Of a stretch of DNA of 64,000 nucleotides, positions 46,138 through 58,122 are shown one piece after another. Every line of letters begins with the position of its first letter. Within the stretch, counting starts at the first letter, position 1. The position numbers and the translations under genes are program-made. Source of the DNA: Siphonodentalium dalli (lineage: Eukaryota > Mollusca > Scaphopoda > Gadilida > Siphonodentaliidae); the NCBI GenBank assembly GCA_032622095.1, contig CP136063.1, positions 78,905,980 to 78,969,979 on the forward strand. The letters are read 5' to 3'. Below the pieces are notes generated by a model. It made no database searches, had not been told where the DNA came from, and saw only the letters and a program-made list of their open reading frames with translations.

Positions 46138-47420
46138 GTCTCAAAATTTGTAATCTTCATGCCCAGTTTATAGCGAGACAGTCATGTTAAGTCTAATTAT
46201 AGCCACCCATGTACACACAAAATATCTCCCCCAAAGCATCAGTACATGTATGCGTAAACTATAAATTGCATAAGTATTGCATTAATTTGTGTATATTTTC
46301 ATGGGTAATACATGTTATGTATCGGGTAATTTATTTTGTATGAGGGTAATACTATTACCATACATGTATATAACTGACTAAATTAATGTGTTGTAAAACA
46401 CAATCGATTCTTTCAAACCTATGTACCATCAATTGAACCTTGGACCATTTGAACCCTCAAACTATTGAACTTCCTGACAATCGAACCCATCGAACTACAT
46501 GTACTAGTAATGAACACTCTGACTAATGCACTGTACATGATTGGGTTAATGGTTATGTGACCTCAGGAATTGGTCCAAGTAATTTTTCTGCTTTACTAGT
46601 AAATGTCCTTTAAATTGTTCCAATTGTATCGACACTGATTTTTTGTTTTCATCCAAATTGCAACGAAGAACTATACACATGTACCGTCCAAGAGGCCCCC
46701 GTTTGCAATGAGGCCGCAATAATAATAGTCTCCCAAGTTGTAATCTTCATGCCCAGTTTATAGTGACAGTTACATGTACATGTAGGTAACATAGTAGACA
46801 CCCAATTATACACGAAATATCTTCCCCAAAGCATCTATCAGTACATCTACATACACAGGCCCCTGGGGAAAAAACTGAAATACCAATATAGACTATACGG
46901 TGAGTATACTGGTATAGTCCATATTGGTATTATTGTATTTTTCTCCAGGGGCTTGTGAGTAGATGTATTCATAAAATATCAATTGGATAAAACATTCATT
47001 GTGTACATGTATATTGACAATACATGTCATGTCTCAAGTAAATAACTTTGTACTACAGTAATTGATACTCTCAACGCGGTTACCATTGAACCTTTGGACT
47101 ATTGAACCCTCAAACTATTGAACTTCTTGACAATCGAACCCATCGGACTACTAGTAATGACCACTCGGTCTAACGCACTGTCATTGAATCATCATAAATA
47201 TGATTGAGGTACATGTAATAATGTACATAATTGCGGTAATGGTTCTGTGGCCCTATGAATTGCTCCAAGCTATATTTCTGCTTTAAATTTCAATCAAATT
47301 GTCCCCATTGTATGGACTTAATCTTATCGAGTTTTGGTTTTCATCCAAAAAGCCAAATTGCACTGACAAACTATACACATGTAAATGTATTAAAAGACCT
47401 CCATTTGCAATGAGTTTAAT
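46138..47420. repeat. Tandem duplication, about 590-bp period, two copies
   Basis: TAATCTTCATGCCCAGTTTA at 46151 and 46741; ATTGAACCCTCAAACTATTG-type, GACAATCGAACCCATCG and CTATACACATGTA follow in both copies in order. Copy 2 is longer because of a hairpin insertion (46854-46957). Divergence is appreciable, so the duplication is not recent. Confidence 0.85.
46854..46957. mobile_element. Foldback insertion in duplicate 2
   Basis: CACAGGCCCCTGGGGAAAAA pairs with TTTTTCTCCAGGGGCTTGTG, and TACCAATATAGACTATAC pairs with GTATAGTCCATATTGGTA. It is absent from the corresponding place in duplicate 1 (near 46250), so it was inserted after the duplication, or lost from copy 1. Confidence 0.75.
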
Positions 47421-48006
47421 AGGCAGTGATGCAGTGTGCAACTGCACCAATTCTATAAACTAAACCCACAAAGTGACATATCATGGTATATCCCCAAATA
47501 GAACATATGGTACATGTACATGGTAAGTACTGTAAAGAATGATCTGGCTGAAAGGCGGTCATGAGAAAAATTAATGCGGTTTACCGTGGTTGAAACACTG
47601 CAGTAATTCACTTGGTTACAACAAAAATATTACTGCAGTAAGATTTAATACCAGCAGAAACTGCATTAGTATTGAAATGGCTTGGGTTTTTCATAGTTGA
47701 CTAATCGACAGTAAAAAATCAAGTCGAAGTAGATCTACTAATCGACAACACACATTTCCATGGAAAACTTCCAATTTACTATGTGGTTATTGAGTTAAAA
47801 TCACTGAGAGATAACTGCAGTTCCCATTTTTTGTGGGACTGTAATGATTCATAGCGAATTCATGCATTGTATTGGGATACACTATCAGTGATACGCATAT
47901 CATGATATCATGTGTATTGCGATACAGGAAATCAAATAATTTTTAAAGATGGGAATGTGTAAATTTAGAGCAAAACCTGCAATTTTCAAAGTTTAAATGT
48001 CTATTA
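47421..48006. other. Gene-free stretch
   Basis: ACTGCAGTAAT words recur (47600-47660), possibly decayed MITE ends. No gene. Confidence 0.35.
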
Positions 48007-48373
48007 GGCGACACCAATTTTTAAGTCTGGTTTACAAACATGTGGGCTGATGTGCGGAGAAAAAAAGTAGATGCAGGAGGAAAAAAAAAAAAAAAAAAAA
48101 AATATTGTCCACCCAATTTATATCAAGTAAATCTTGAAATTTTACATAAATTTTACAAAAATTGTGAATTTTTTTTTTCCAAATGAAATTCTGAACCAAA
48201 CAAGACATTTCTTGTCATGAAATACATGAAATTATGGATCTGTAAATGATCATAAGCAGAACCGGATGTGACAGCACATGAAAATCAGTATGCGTGTAAA
48301 TTCTTTGGGTTCATGAAATGGAAAAAAAGTTGTAGGAGGTGTTCGTAAACCGGACTTAAAAATTGGTGTCGCC
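48007..48373. mobile_element. Harbinger-like MITE, copy 1 (TTA TSD)
   Basis: GGCGACACCAATTTTTAAGT at the left and ACTTAAAAATTGGTGTCGCC at the right, with TTA on both sides (48004-48006, 48374-48376). Three-base TWA targets are typical of PIF/Harbinger elements. It contains a poly-A run at about 48080. The copy at 51774-52163 has the inverse orientation. Confidence 0.88.
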
Positions 48374-48666
48374 TTATGTGTATTTAACTCATATAGTTAA
48401 CTATTAAAGGTACTCAATCAGATTCGATGGTCCCCATATAATCAGATTCCAACAATTTTTTGTTTAGAAATGCTGCTTCAGTTATCAGAATCGATTAATT
48501 GCCCAAAAATAATGCTAACCACTGTCAACTGCATGTATAGTATAAAATTGCCCGATACATTATATTTATCAACATGCTGTTCGATGAAGTTTGGCCTTAT
48601 TATCAACACAAAGCCTCTTGATTTTAGAGTTATCCATCTTCATCTGCAATTTGGTCTGAGACCGTC

Positions 48667-48918
48667 GGCTTGTCAAATTTTTCTGGGCCACTATTAAGTC
48701 TCGATGAACTGTATCCAGTATAAACCTGATAATAATTAGAGCATGCAGTCCCTATTGACATGCGGTATCCGCTAGTAATCTTACCACAGTAAGGCTTGTC
48801 AAATTTTTCTGGGCCACTATTAAGTCTCGATGAACTGTATCCAGTATAAACCTGATAATAATTAGAGCATGCAGTCCCTATTGACATGCGGTATCCGCTA
48901 GTAATCTTACCACAGTAA
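48667..48918 (-). repeat. Perfect 126-bp tandem duplication, open on minus
   Basis: 48667-48792 and 48793-48918 appear identical base for base. As 126 is 42 codons, the minus frame continues through both, giving two copies of a peptide including YCGKITSGYRMSIG, TACSNYYQVYTGYSSSRL and NSGPEKFDKP, and stopping at 48630. The composition (Ser, Tyr, Gly, two Cys per unit) could suit a secreted repeat protein. There is no convincing splice acceptor, although ATCACAG lies just upstream at about 48935. I recognise no family. It could equally be a recent non-coding duplication with an open frame by chance. Confidence 0.85.
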
Positions 48919-49490
48919 TATGTGTTAACTGTGATAACCAAGTTAATTGTTTTACCACAAAAATTCTGAATTCTATCTAGACATTTTGAGACAATAAAAA
49001 AAAATTCTGGTGTGGTTACAATGTCAACTTTAAAAAAAATTCATTTAAACATCGCATGAAAAATACAACCTAACTGCAAATGTGAGGTGGACCACATTCT
49101 GCAGCGGTATAACTGACTGCGGTTGATCGCATGAACACGCCTGAATACTGCAGTAATACCCGATTGTCAACCCTTATAAGGCGAGTTGATTAATTAAAGC
49201 ATAGCTGTAATTTTACATGTATGTTCTATGGACTTTGTTGGGAAAGAGAATATAGCTGTGCGAAAATGCATGATATTTCCCCACCTCAGCAGGTGTCGAT
49301 TACAGAAAAATATACCAAACATACCGGTAGTCTGTTAATCCTGATGTGCTAAGTTAGAAATTTTTCAATCGAAACCTCATAAAAAAAAATATAAATTCAG
49401 TTCTCAATTTTCAAACACTTCTAGGAAATTGTTAAAAAATATTGTTAAAAGATGCCCATTCGATTTGACACTGTAAATATACCCCTGTTC

Positions 49491-49606
49491 AAGTGTTCCT
49501 GCTATGATATGCGGTTGGGTCCTGCTGAATTGCTATGAATTGCGCTACCCGCATCATAGCAATTCAGCAGGACCACCAGCATCATAGCATATTAGCAGGA
49601 CCACTT
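49491..49606. repeat. Foldback with repeated CCTGCT(G/A)A words
   Basis: AAGTGTTCCTGCTATGATAT pairs with ATCATAGCATATTAGCAGGA then CCACTT. The inner TCCTGCTGAATTGCTATGA pairs with TCATAGCAATTCAGCAGGA. Two nested stems built from the same TCCTGCT word. Confidence 0.8.
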
Positions 49607-50085
49607 GGCCAGTGGTAAAATAGTTTGTTTTCCTTACGGATATGTGTTTTCAAATAATCATGTAATGATATCTAACATACATGTATATGATCCCATTTAT
49701 AGGTTTTATTCATCACGGTCAGATAAACTTTGTATACAGACAGTTTTACCAAACTTAGAATTTTTATTAGGTGCCCAAACCAAAATATCAAAACATCACC
49801 TAACTCAGTGGTATTATAAAGAAGCTCAAACTGTATGCTTTCATTGTATCTGTAATTACTAGCATTAAAAATGTGCTCAATAAAGTTTGTTTTATCATTT
49901 ATGGTCATTTGGAATTTGGATGCTATTTAATTATGTTTATCTATATAATTGGCTGCACTGCTAAATTTTGACTCATTTCAGTCATTGATGTCAGTACATG
50001 TAGTCCATCGAAATGGCGAACACAATCAAAGACAAGTTACAAGAGGAAATACAACAAATCAATTTGATGTGCACTAAAACAGATA
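49607..50085. other. Gene-free stretch
   Basis: Overlapping 85- and 78-codon frames on opposite strands without recognisable domains. Confidence 0.35.
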
Positions 50086-50250
50086 CAGTAATGTCCTAAG
50101 TAATCGACCCCTTAACCACAGCAGAATTATGTGTAACTTTTCAGGATTTAGTCGGAAATATGGCTTGTTGTCATTCATCGGAAAGCTCTCCCTCAGTTTA
50201 TACCCATAATTCTGCTGTGGTTAAGGAGTCGATTAATTAGAGCATTACTG
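50086..50250. mobile_element. Mariner-like foldback MITE (copy 2, internal deletion)
   Basis: CAGTAATGTCCTAAGTAATC at the left and GATTAATTAGAGCATTACTG at the right, flanked by TA at 50084-50085 and 50251-50252. It matches 41-253, but much of the right arm is missing: the left arm runs past the point where the right arm resumes (CTCTCCCTCAGTTTATACCC). Confidence 0.85.
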
Positions 50251-51773
50251 TAGTTACAAATGTATGTCTAGCCTCTTGTGAAGTGTTGTGTCACTAATAA
50301 GATCTTTAATTCACATACATGTACTATATACCCGTTCAAGCGTTTACAAGTGTCAGACATCGAGAAACCGACCAAAAGTTTTGGTAGTATATAGGCTAGC
50401 ACTGCACCTGGGCTACATGTAAGTGATTATAATGTACTATTTTTTTATTCTGCCATGAAAGTTTTGCTGAATGAAATTTAAGTTTACCCCCATATTCTAA
50501 GTCTGCTCGACTAAGATGGGGTTTTTCTCGAAAACTGATAGATATCTGAATATACATGTACGTCTTCCACTGGTTGGTATAACCTCTAAATTGACTAATT
50601 TTAATTGATTAGACTAACCCTGGTATGGAAAACTCTAATTTTTATAGCCCGATGGCGATGAGCGGTTTACTGATGCCCGCCGGGGTTTATTGTCCACAGT
50701 GGTGATGATATGATGACCAGCGTTGTGCATGGCATATGTTTATCCAGGTACTAGTAAGAATGCTATCATTATACATTCCAAACATTCATTAGATATCTTA
50801 TTAATAGTACCCCAAACTACACAAGAGACTAGTTTAACATAAATATAGCTATGTCCTAATTAAATGACCCCACCCCGCAATAAGATTGACCACCGGTATT
50901 TGACTGTTCAACCACATTCAATTACAATGCCGCTGACCGCTGCAATGCCTCATAGTATTTACGGTATTTTGATTAATCGACAACATCGCTGTTGCAAACA
51001 TTACTCTTGAGTGCCTAATAAAAGTACAGGGTGGAATAAACGTACAGACTGGAACTATTAGTACCATACATCCCAACAAAACGCACCATCTGACTGGTTT
51101 ACTGATGCCATGTGACAGAAATAGTTTTGATTGATAGCCAGGTCTGTGAATCTACAGTGTGCTGATCACTGTCAACAACCAGAGTTCATTTATCTATGAA
51201 TAACACAATTTAAGATTGGTGAATTATTTCTTTTGGTTAATTTAATAAACGTACTAGCACAGGACCAAATAACGATCGTACAGGTGGGAATTTTACCTCG
51301 ATTTTAATAATCGTACATGTATGTTTATTAGGCACTCAAGAGTACATATTCAAGTATGTGGCATACCAAAACACCACATGATACATACATGTACATGTAC
51401 CTGTACTACATACCATCTATACAAATGATATGGTTAACCACAGTTGATGTTTTGCTCAGAGTTCCCCCTACACTATTATTTGGGTCTGTACTTTTATTAA
51501 CTTTCAATGGAATTCCCCCCCCCCTGCACTATTATTTGGGCCTGCACTTTTATTTGGAGCCCGAGAGTAAATTGCATTGACATTTATTTTCACGAAGGAA
51601 CATTGCAACTGGTTTGAAGTAACATGACCACGTTGCATGTAACTTGCATCAACACTGGAACTGCATTGATGGTAATTTTCAACATGGTCTCATTGTCAGA
51701 GGTTCTATCAGATATAAATACTAGTATGGTTGAGGGAGACAATTATTTTGAGAATATGTGAACATGAGCCTAA
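50251..51773. other. Gene-free stretch
   Basis: TGCACTATTATTTGGG(T/C)CTG(T/C)AC recurs at about 51470 and 51526. A GTAAGTG donor-like site at 50420 follows a short open frame, without other support. Confidence 0.35.
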
Positions 51774-52163
51774 GGCGACACCAATTTTTAAGTCTGGTTT
51801 ACGAACACCTCCTACAACTTTGTGTCCATTTCATGAAGAAAAAAAAAATTGTTTTCTCCCAAAATATTTTACATGCGTAGTTATTATTGCGTACTGATTT
51901 TCATGTGTTGTCGCATCCGGTTCTGCTTATGATCATTTACATATCCATATTTTCATGTATTTCATGACAAGATATGTCTTGTTTGGTTCAGAATTTTATT
52001 CAAAAACATTTTTTGTAAAATTTATGTGAAATTCCACGATTTACTTGATATAAATTGGGAGGACAATCTTTTTTATTTTTATTTTTTTCCCGCCTGCACT
52101 GTCCTGCATCTACTTTTTCTCTCCCCACATTATCGTAAACCAGACTTAAAAATTGGTGTCGCC
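51774..52163. mobile_element. Harbinger-like MITE, copy 2 (TAA TSD)
   Basis: Same termini as 48007-48373 with TAA on both sides (51771-51773, 52164-52166). Internally it is the reverse complement (GAACACCTCCTACAACTTTG; TGATCATTTACATATCCA). About 390 bp. Confidence 0.88.
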
Positions 52164-53501
52164 TAAATAACATCTGATGGAGTCAAAATCATTGAACCGT
52201 CTTGATGTTGAGTCTGGGTTTCATCATTTTCATTAGTTTGCTGTTATCCACCAAAGGTTGAGGTGTTATGGAACAACTGTATGGCATCGTATACTGTTAT
52301 CTTTCGAGTAAATACATTTGTATGGAGTCTCTAATTCTTTTATCAGTCACGCATCTACTCATCAAATTGACATTAGTATAATCCTTAAATATTTGTAAAT
52401 TGTAACAATTGTTACCATGAACTTGTTGATAATTTTCTTTGTCGTGTAACAACTGTTGTACCAAGTTTCAATGCCGCGTCTCCTGGTATGTAGGGATTAC
52501 CACCAGTGCCTTTAATAGTGATGCATCATTGCCAGTTAATGTACATTAGAGTGGAACTGAATTAACAATGTCACATTGACACAGTAAGACCAGTAAAACA
52601 GCAAAACTAGTATTATTGTAACAGCAGGCTTAACACTATCAGTACCGTATGAGTCTATGACCACATGTACAGTAGTACAGACCCCTTACTATCGCAGATC
52701 AAACTTCTCAATTTTTCTTCTGGACAGGTGCATGATCAGGCCACTGTCACTGCATCATGCTTGTACCGGTACCACAAATTAAATTTTGCGTATTGTCGTA
52801 GCGTGACAATTAGAAATAATTACAATGTACATGTATTACTTTTCAATTCAATCCCAATGCACTATGTCCACTGTCATTGGTTTTCATGTGATACAAATAT
52901 TCCAGGTCATACCAGCGATGTATATCTCATTTACGTCCATGGTCATACAGATGTGTCAGCGGGAATATTCTGGTTATGGGCAGATGGCCGTTCAATACTA
53001 TAGTTGATCCGTTTCGTTATCGTAGCTTAATTCTTACTGTTCCGGGAATTGAAATATTTGTTGTCACATGAAATTCAGTCTTTTTCGATATTTGCGCACA
53101 TCCATGGGGACAAAATCGGCGAATCTTATATATAAGTCCACAGTTTATCCGTTTGTAGCCAATACACCATTTCCTTCTGTCATTCCGCGTTGATTCGCGA
53201 CAAAATTAACTCAAAACACCACAAGGAATTCTCGGCGCTTATTTTCGAAGTAACGGTAACTAAAAGTTAAGATTGTAATTTGGCTGCAGAAACGAAACGA
53301 AACGAATTTTGAAACACAATAATTGTATTCACTAATATTTTCCTGTTGGTATATGGTCTACTATAGTATACGCAATCATTTATTTGAAATAATAAGTATC
53401 ACTTAGAGAATAATTCTTACTCATAATTAGAAATATCTTTATTTTGTATCCCTTTAATATTAAATACCGGTAATTGCCCTGAAAATTGTCTGTTTGTCAG
53501 T
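52164..53501. other. Gene-free stretch
   Basis: A 112-codon + frame (52665-53003) is the longest; no recognisable domain or splice context. Confidence 0.35.
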
Positions 53502-54003
53502 TTAAAGGCACGTGCGGCCTTAATTGTCGAAAATATTCATATTTGTTCTAAACACCGTAAACAGAAAAACATTAAAACGCACACAGTTCCGTTCATATAT
53601 ACCATGTCAATCGCGTAAACAGCATGTTATCACAAAGACCTACTATATTTTACCTAAACAAGAGCCTGATTGTGTTACAGAAGACAGCACAATGCTACTG
53701 GCTAATCACACACAAATGACATAAACGCTCTTTATTAGTTCCATATCAGGTATTCAACAACAAAGAACGCTCTTTATGTTTACCATCGTAATATAAACAA
53801 ACACCAGAAAAGTAACTTTTTATGCTTTTGTTTACATAACAATGGTCAAACATATGACCATAACATACTGTTTATGCGATATTTCTTATTTGTATACGTA
53901 CAAAGTCTATCTACATTTTGATGTTCTTTCTGTTTGTGGCGGTTTTTGACGGGTGGATATATTTTCACAGGATACCCACCGCCAAGGCCAACCGTACCTT
54001 TAA
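53502..54003. mobile_element. TTAA-flanked MITE (piggyBac-like), copy 2
   Basis: Same orientation and length as 36968-37469 with only scattered differences; TTAA at 53502-53505 and 54000-54003. Contains AACGCTCTTTAT at 53724 and 53766. The close match between copies about 16.5 kb apart points to fairly recent transposition. Confidence 0.88.
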
Positions 54004-54094
54004 TGTTCACTATAGTTATAGCTAGGCTGTTAGATAAAGTGTGATATTGCTTCATTTGTCCGGGGTAGAGTATTGTCATACTGTCATAATAAAC

Positions 54095-56795
54095 TTCAAG
54101 TAATAAGGTAACTACTCGCCAATGATGCTTGAATACAGACATGGTTAATACGGTAACTACCTGTCAATGATCGACGTCTTAATATAGAAAGGGTTAATAA
54201 GGTAACTAACTACACGGCAATGATACTTAGTATAGACAGGTTAATAATTTAACTTCTTGTCAATGATGCTTTAATATAGAAAGGGTTAATAAGGTAACTA
54301 CATGTCAATAATGCTTTAATAAAGAAAGGGTTAATAAGATAAAGTTCTACACGTCAATGATGCTTTAATATAGAAAGAGCTAATAGGGTAACTACACGAC
54401 AATGATGTTTTAATATAGAAAGGGTTAATATGGTAATTACACGCCAATGGTGCTTTAATATAGAAAGGGTTAATATGGTAACTACCGTCAATGATGCTTT
54501 AATATAGAACTGGCTAATATGATAACTACATGTCAATGATGCTTTAATATAGAAAGGGTTAATAAGGTAACTACACGCCAATGATGCTTCAATACAAAAA
54601 TGGTTAATAAGGTTACTACCCATCAATGGTGCTTTTATATAGAAAGGGTTAATACGGTAACTACACGTCAATGATACTTAGTATATAACGGGTTAATAAG
54701 GTAACTAACCGCCAATGATACTTCGTATAGAAAGGGTTAATAGGGTAACTACACGACACTGATACTTACTAGTAGGTATATACAGGGTGAATAAGGCAAC
54801 TACCCGTCAATGATACTTTAATATAGAAAGGGTTAACATGGTAACTACACGTAAATGATGTCTTAATATAGAAAGGGTTAATAAGGTAACTACACGTCAA
54901 TAATTTTTTAATACAGAAATGGTTAAAGGTAACTTCATGTCAATGATGCTTTATTGTAGAAAGGGTTAATAATGTAACTAATCACCAATGACACTTATTA
55001 TAGAAAGGGTTAATAAGGTAACTATGGCCTACCTGTCAATTATTGCTTCAATATAGAAAGGGTTAATAAGGTAATTACACGCCAATGGTGCTTCAATACA
55101 AAAATGGTTAATAAGGTAACTACCCATCAATGGTGCTTTTATATAGAAAGGGTTAGTAAGGTAACTACACGTCAATGATACTTACATGTAGTATAGAAAG
55201 GGTTAATAGGGTAACTACACGACACTGATACTTATGTATATACAGGGTTAATAAGGCAACTACCCGTCAATGATACTTTCATATAGAAAGGGTTAACATG
55301 GTAACTACACGTAAATGATGTCTTAATATAGAAAAGGTTAATAAGGTAACTACACGTCAATAATTCTTTAATACAGAAATGGTTAATAAGGTAACTTCAT
55401 GTCAATGATGCTTTATTGTAGAAAGGGTTAATAATGTATCTAATCACCAATGACACTTATTATAGAAAGGGTTAATAAGGTAACTAGGGCCTACCTGTCA
55501 ATTATTGCTTCAATATAGAAAGGGTTAATAAGGTAATTACACGCCAATGGTGCTTTAATATAGAAAGCGTTAATATGGTAACTATCCGTCAATGATGCTT
55601 TAATATAGAAAGGGTTATAATATGGTACTGCACGTCAACGATGCTTTGATACAAAAATGGTTAATAAGGTAATTACCAGTCAATGGCGCTTTAGTATAGA
55701 AATGGTTAATAATGTAACTACTCACCAATGATACTTAGTATAGAACGGGTTGTTTAATGTAACTACCTGTCAATTAATGCTTTAATATAGAAAGGGTTAA
55801 TAAGGTAACTACATGCCAATGATACTTAGTATAGAAAGGGTTAATAAGGTAACTGCCTGTCAATTAATGCTTTAATATAGAAAGGGTTAATAAGGTAACT
55901 ACACGACAATGGTACTTTAGTATATACAGGGTTAATAAGGCAACTATCCGTCAATGGTGCTTTAATATTGAAAGGGTCAACATGGTAACTACACGTCAAT
56001 GATGTTTTAATATAGAAAGGGTTAATAAGGTAACTACACATCAATGGTGCTTTAATATAGAAAGGGTTAATAAGGTAACTTCACGTCAATGATGCTTTAA
56101 TATAGAAAGGGTTAATATACTCACCAATGATACTTTGTATAGAACGGGTTAATAATGTAACTACCCGGCAATAATTCTTTAATATAGAAATGGTTAATAT
56201 GGCAACTACACGTCAATGATGCTTTAATATAGAAAGGGTTATAATAAGGTAACTACCCGTCAATGATGCTTTAATACAAACATTGTTAATAAGGTAACTA
56301 CTCACCAATAATATTAAGTATAGAAAGGGTTAATAATATAACTACCTGTCAATTAATGCTTTAATATAGAAAGGGTTAATAAGGTAACTACACGCCAATG
56401 GTACTTAGTATAGAAATGGATAAGGTAACTATACACGACAATGATAATTTGGTATATACAGAGTTAATAAGGCAACTACCCGTCAATGATGCTATAATAT
56501 AGAAAGGGTTAACATGGTAACTACACATCAATTATGTTTTAATATAGAAAGGGTTAATAAGGTAACTACACGTCAATGATGCTTTAATACAGAAAGGGTT
56601 AATAAGGTAACTTCACGTCAATGATGCTTTAATATAGAATGGGTTAATACTTTAACTACTCACCAATGTTACTTACTATAGAAAGGGTTAATAAGGTAAC
56701 TACCTGTCAATTAATGCTTTAATATAGAATGGTTAATAAGGTAACTACACGCCAATGATGCTGTAATATAGAACGGGTTAATACGGTAACTTCAA
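54095..56795. repeat. 45-bp minisatellite, about 58 units
   Basis: Consensus includes AATGATGCTTTAATATAGAA, AGGGTTAATAAGGTAACTAC and ACGTC. Unit length varies (about 38-50). Variant orders such as TTCAATACAAAAATGG, TTTTATATAG, TATATACAGGGT, TTAACATGG and GGCCTACCTGTCAATTATTG recur about 460-500 bp further on, showing a higher-order duplication (about 54540-55030 versus 55040-55500). Confidence 0.97.
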
Positions 56796-56799
56796 GTGC

Positions 56800-57158
56800 A
56801 GATTATACGGTTTAACAAAATACTACAGGTGTATATATCCGGGTGAATAATGTAGTAAATACCTGGGCGAAAACCTGGTGTGAATACCTGGGTGTAAATA
56901 CTCCGGATAACCTGGGTCTAAATACCCGGGTGTGACAGCGTTTTTCTAAATTATATCCGTAAAAACCTGGGTAAACTGGGGTTTATACCTAACATATATA
57001 GAAAACACCAGGGTAAATCTTTATAAAGCCCTGATTTACCTGGGTGTAACCTGGGTATGACATGGGTGGAACCAGGGTAAAACCTATCTGTACCGGGGTT
57101 AATCAGGGGTATACCTAGGTAAACACCAATATTTACCCAGGTACATTTTTATATGGGT
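56800..57158. repeat. ACCTGGGT-rich element, relative of 43077-43845
   Basis: ACCTGGGTGTAAATAC and TACCCAGG(T) words in both orientations; ends AGGTACATTTTTATATGGGT, the complement of the start of 43077-43845. It therefore appears to be a second, inverted and more degenerate copy of that element, again at the edge of a long array. Confidence 0.7.
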
Positions 57159-57844
57159 ATTCCTCCCGCATCCGCTAGATGTCACTCCGAACCATATTTA
57201 CACCAGTGTAACCGGTATGCGTTCTATTCCGTACACTGCTTTGGGAATAACTAATTTTTTTTTATGATTGTGCACGTTGTTATTGGTGTGATAGTTTGGA
57301 GCGTTTTGCTTCCCATGATTCCAAATAATGTCTCAATTTATCAGAGACGAGATCGAGAGATGTGACATACACCACCGTTTCGTCTGTTACGCACCCCGAT
57401 GGGCCTCCTCCTCGGTCACGTGGCTCCTAAACATCCACGCCATATGTCCGTCCGATTGAGCCGTTCTTTGTTCATTGAATACAACGACTTTTGATATGAC
57501 GTGTGGAAAATTAAATCGCTATTTCAAACTATACACACTAAACTCAAGATAGTTAAAACCCAAACTAAGGTAGCACAAATTATGTGTGTGTTTTCCTAGT
57601 AAAGTGGTCTCCAAGAAGAAGCTATTTTTATAACTGAACAGGTATTTAAACGAAATAGACATCCTATTCTTGAATGGTTTAACTGCCACTGTGCCTACGT
57701 GACTCGTAGAAACTCTGTTTGAAAATATGGCGGACTTTTCTGGAGTCGACTCGGAGAACTCAAACCCCATTCAGGGTTTACCTCCATCGAGAAAGGAAGT
57801 ATGACTGTTGCGCTCTGGTACAGATTGTCGAGAACTGTGATATA
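57159..57844. other. Gene-free stretch
   Basis: GC-richer patch near 57360-57430. The 83-codon minus frame at 57519-57770 has no recognisable domain. Confidence 0.35.
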
Positions 57845-58122
57845 CAGTAACACTCAGAAGAAGTGGTATATTGAGGCGCGACTTTATTGCGATATTGAGC
57901 GCGCTTAATTTCGAAAAGGCGAGATTATAGCGCAATACCAAAAATCTGTCACGCTTATTATTGCGATATTCAACGCAAAATATTGGGATACTAAGCGCGC
58001 TAAATTTCATACATACCCGATAGTGTTATATTTATATTATAATCGTTTCCACTTGCAATATTATTGTGATATTGGGCGCGAAAATAGCGCGGTTAATATA
58101 CCACTTCTTTTGACTGGTACTG
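57845..58122. mobile_element. TA-flanked MITE with GCGATATT interior
   Basis: CAGTAACACTCAGAAGAAGT at the left and ACTTCTTTTGACTGGTACTG at the right are near-inverted repeats; TA on both sides (57843-57844, 58123-58124). The interior repeats GCGATATT, GAGCGCGCTTAA and TAGCGC. TA targets and CAGT ends suggest a Tc1/mariner-type origin, in a different family from 41-253. Confidence 0.82.

Noticed and set aside
52665-53003. 112-codon + frame
   Set aside because: No domain; composition like the surrounding non-coding DNA.
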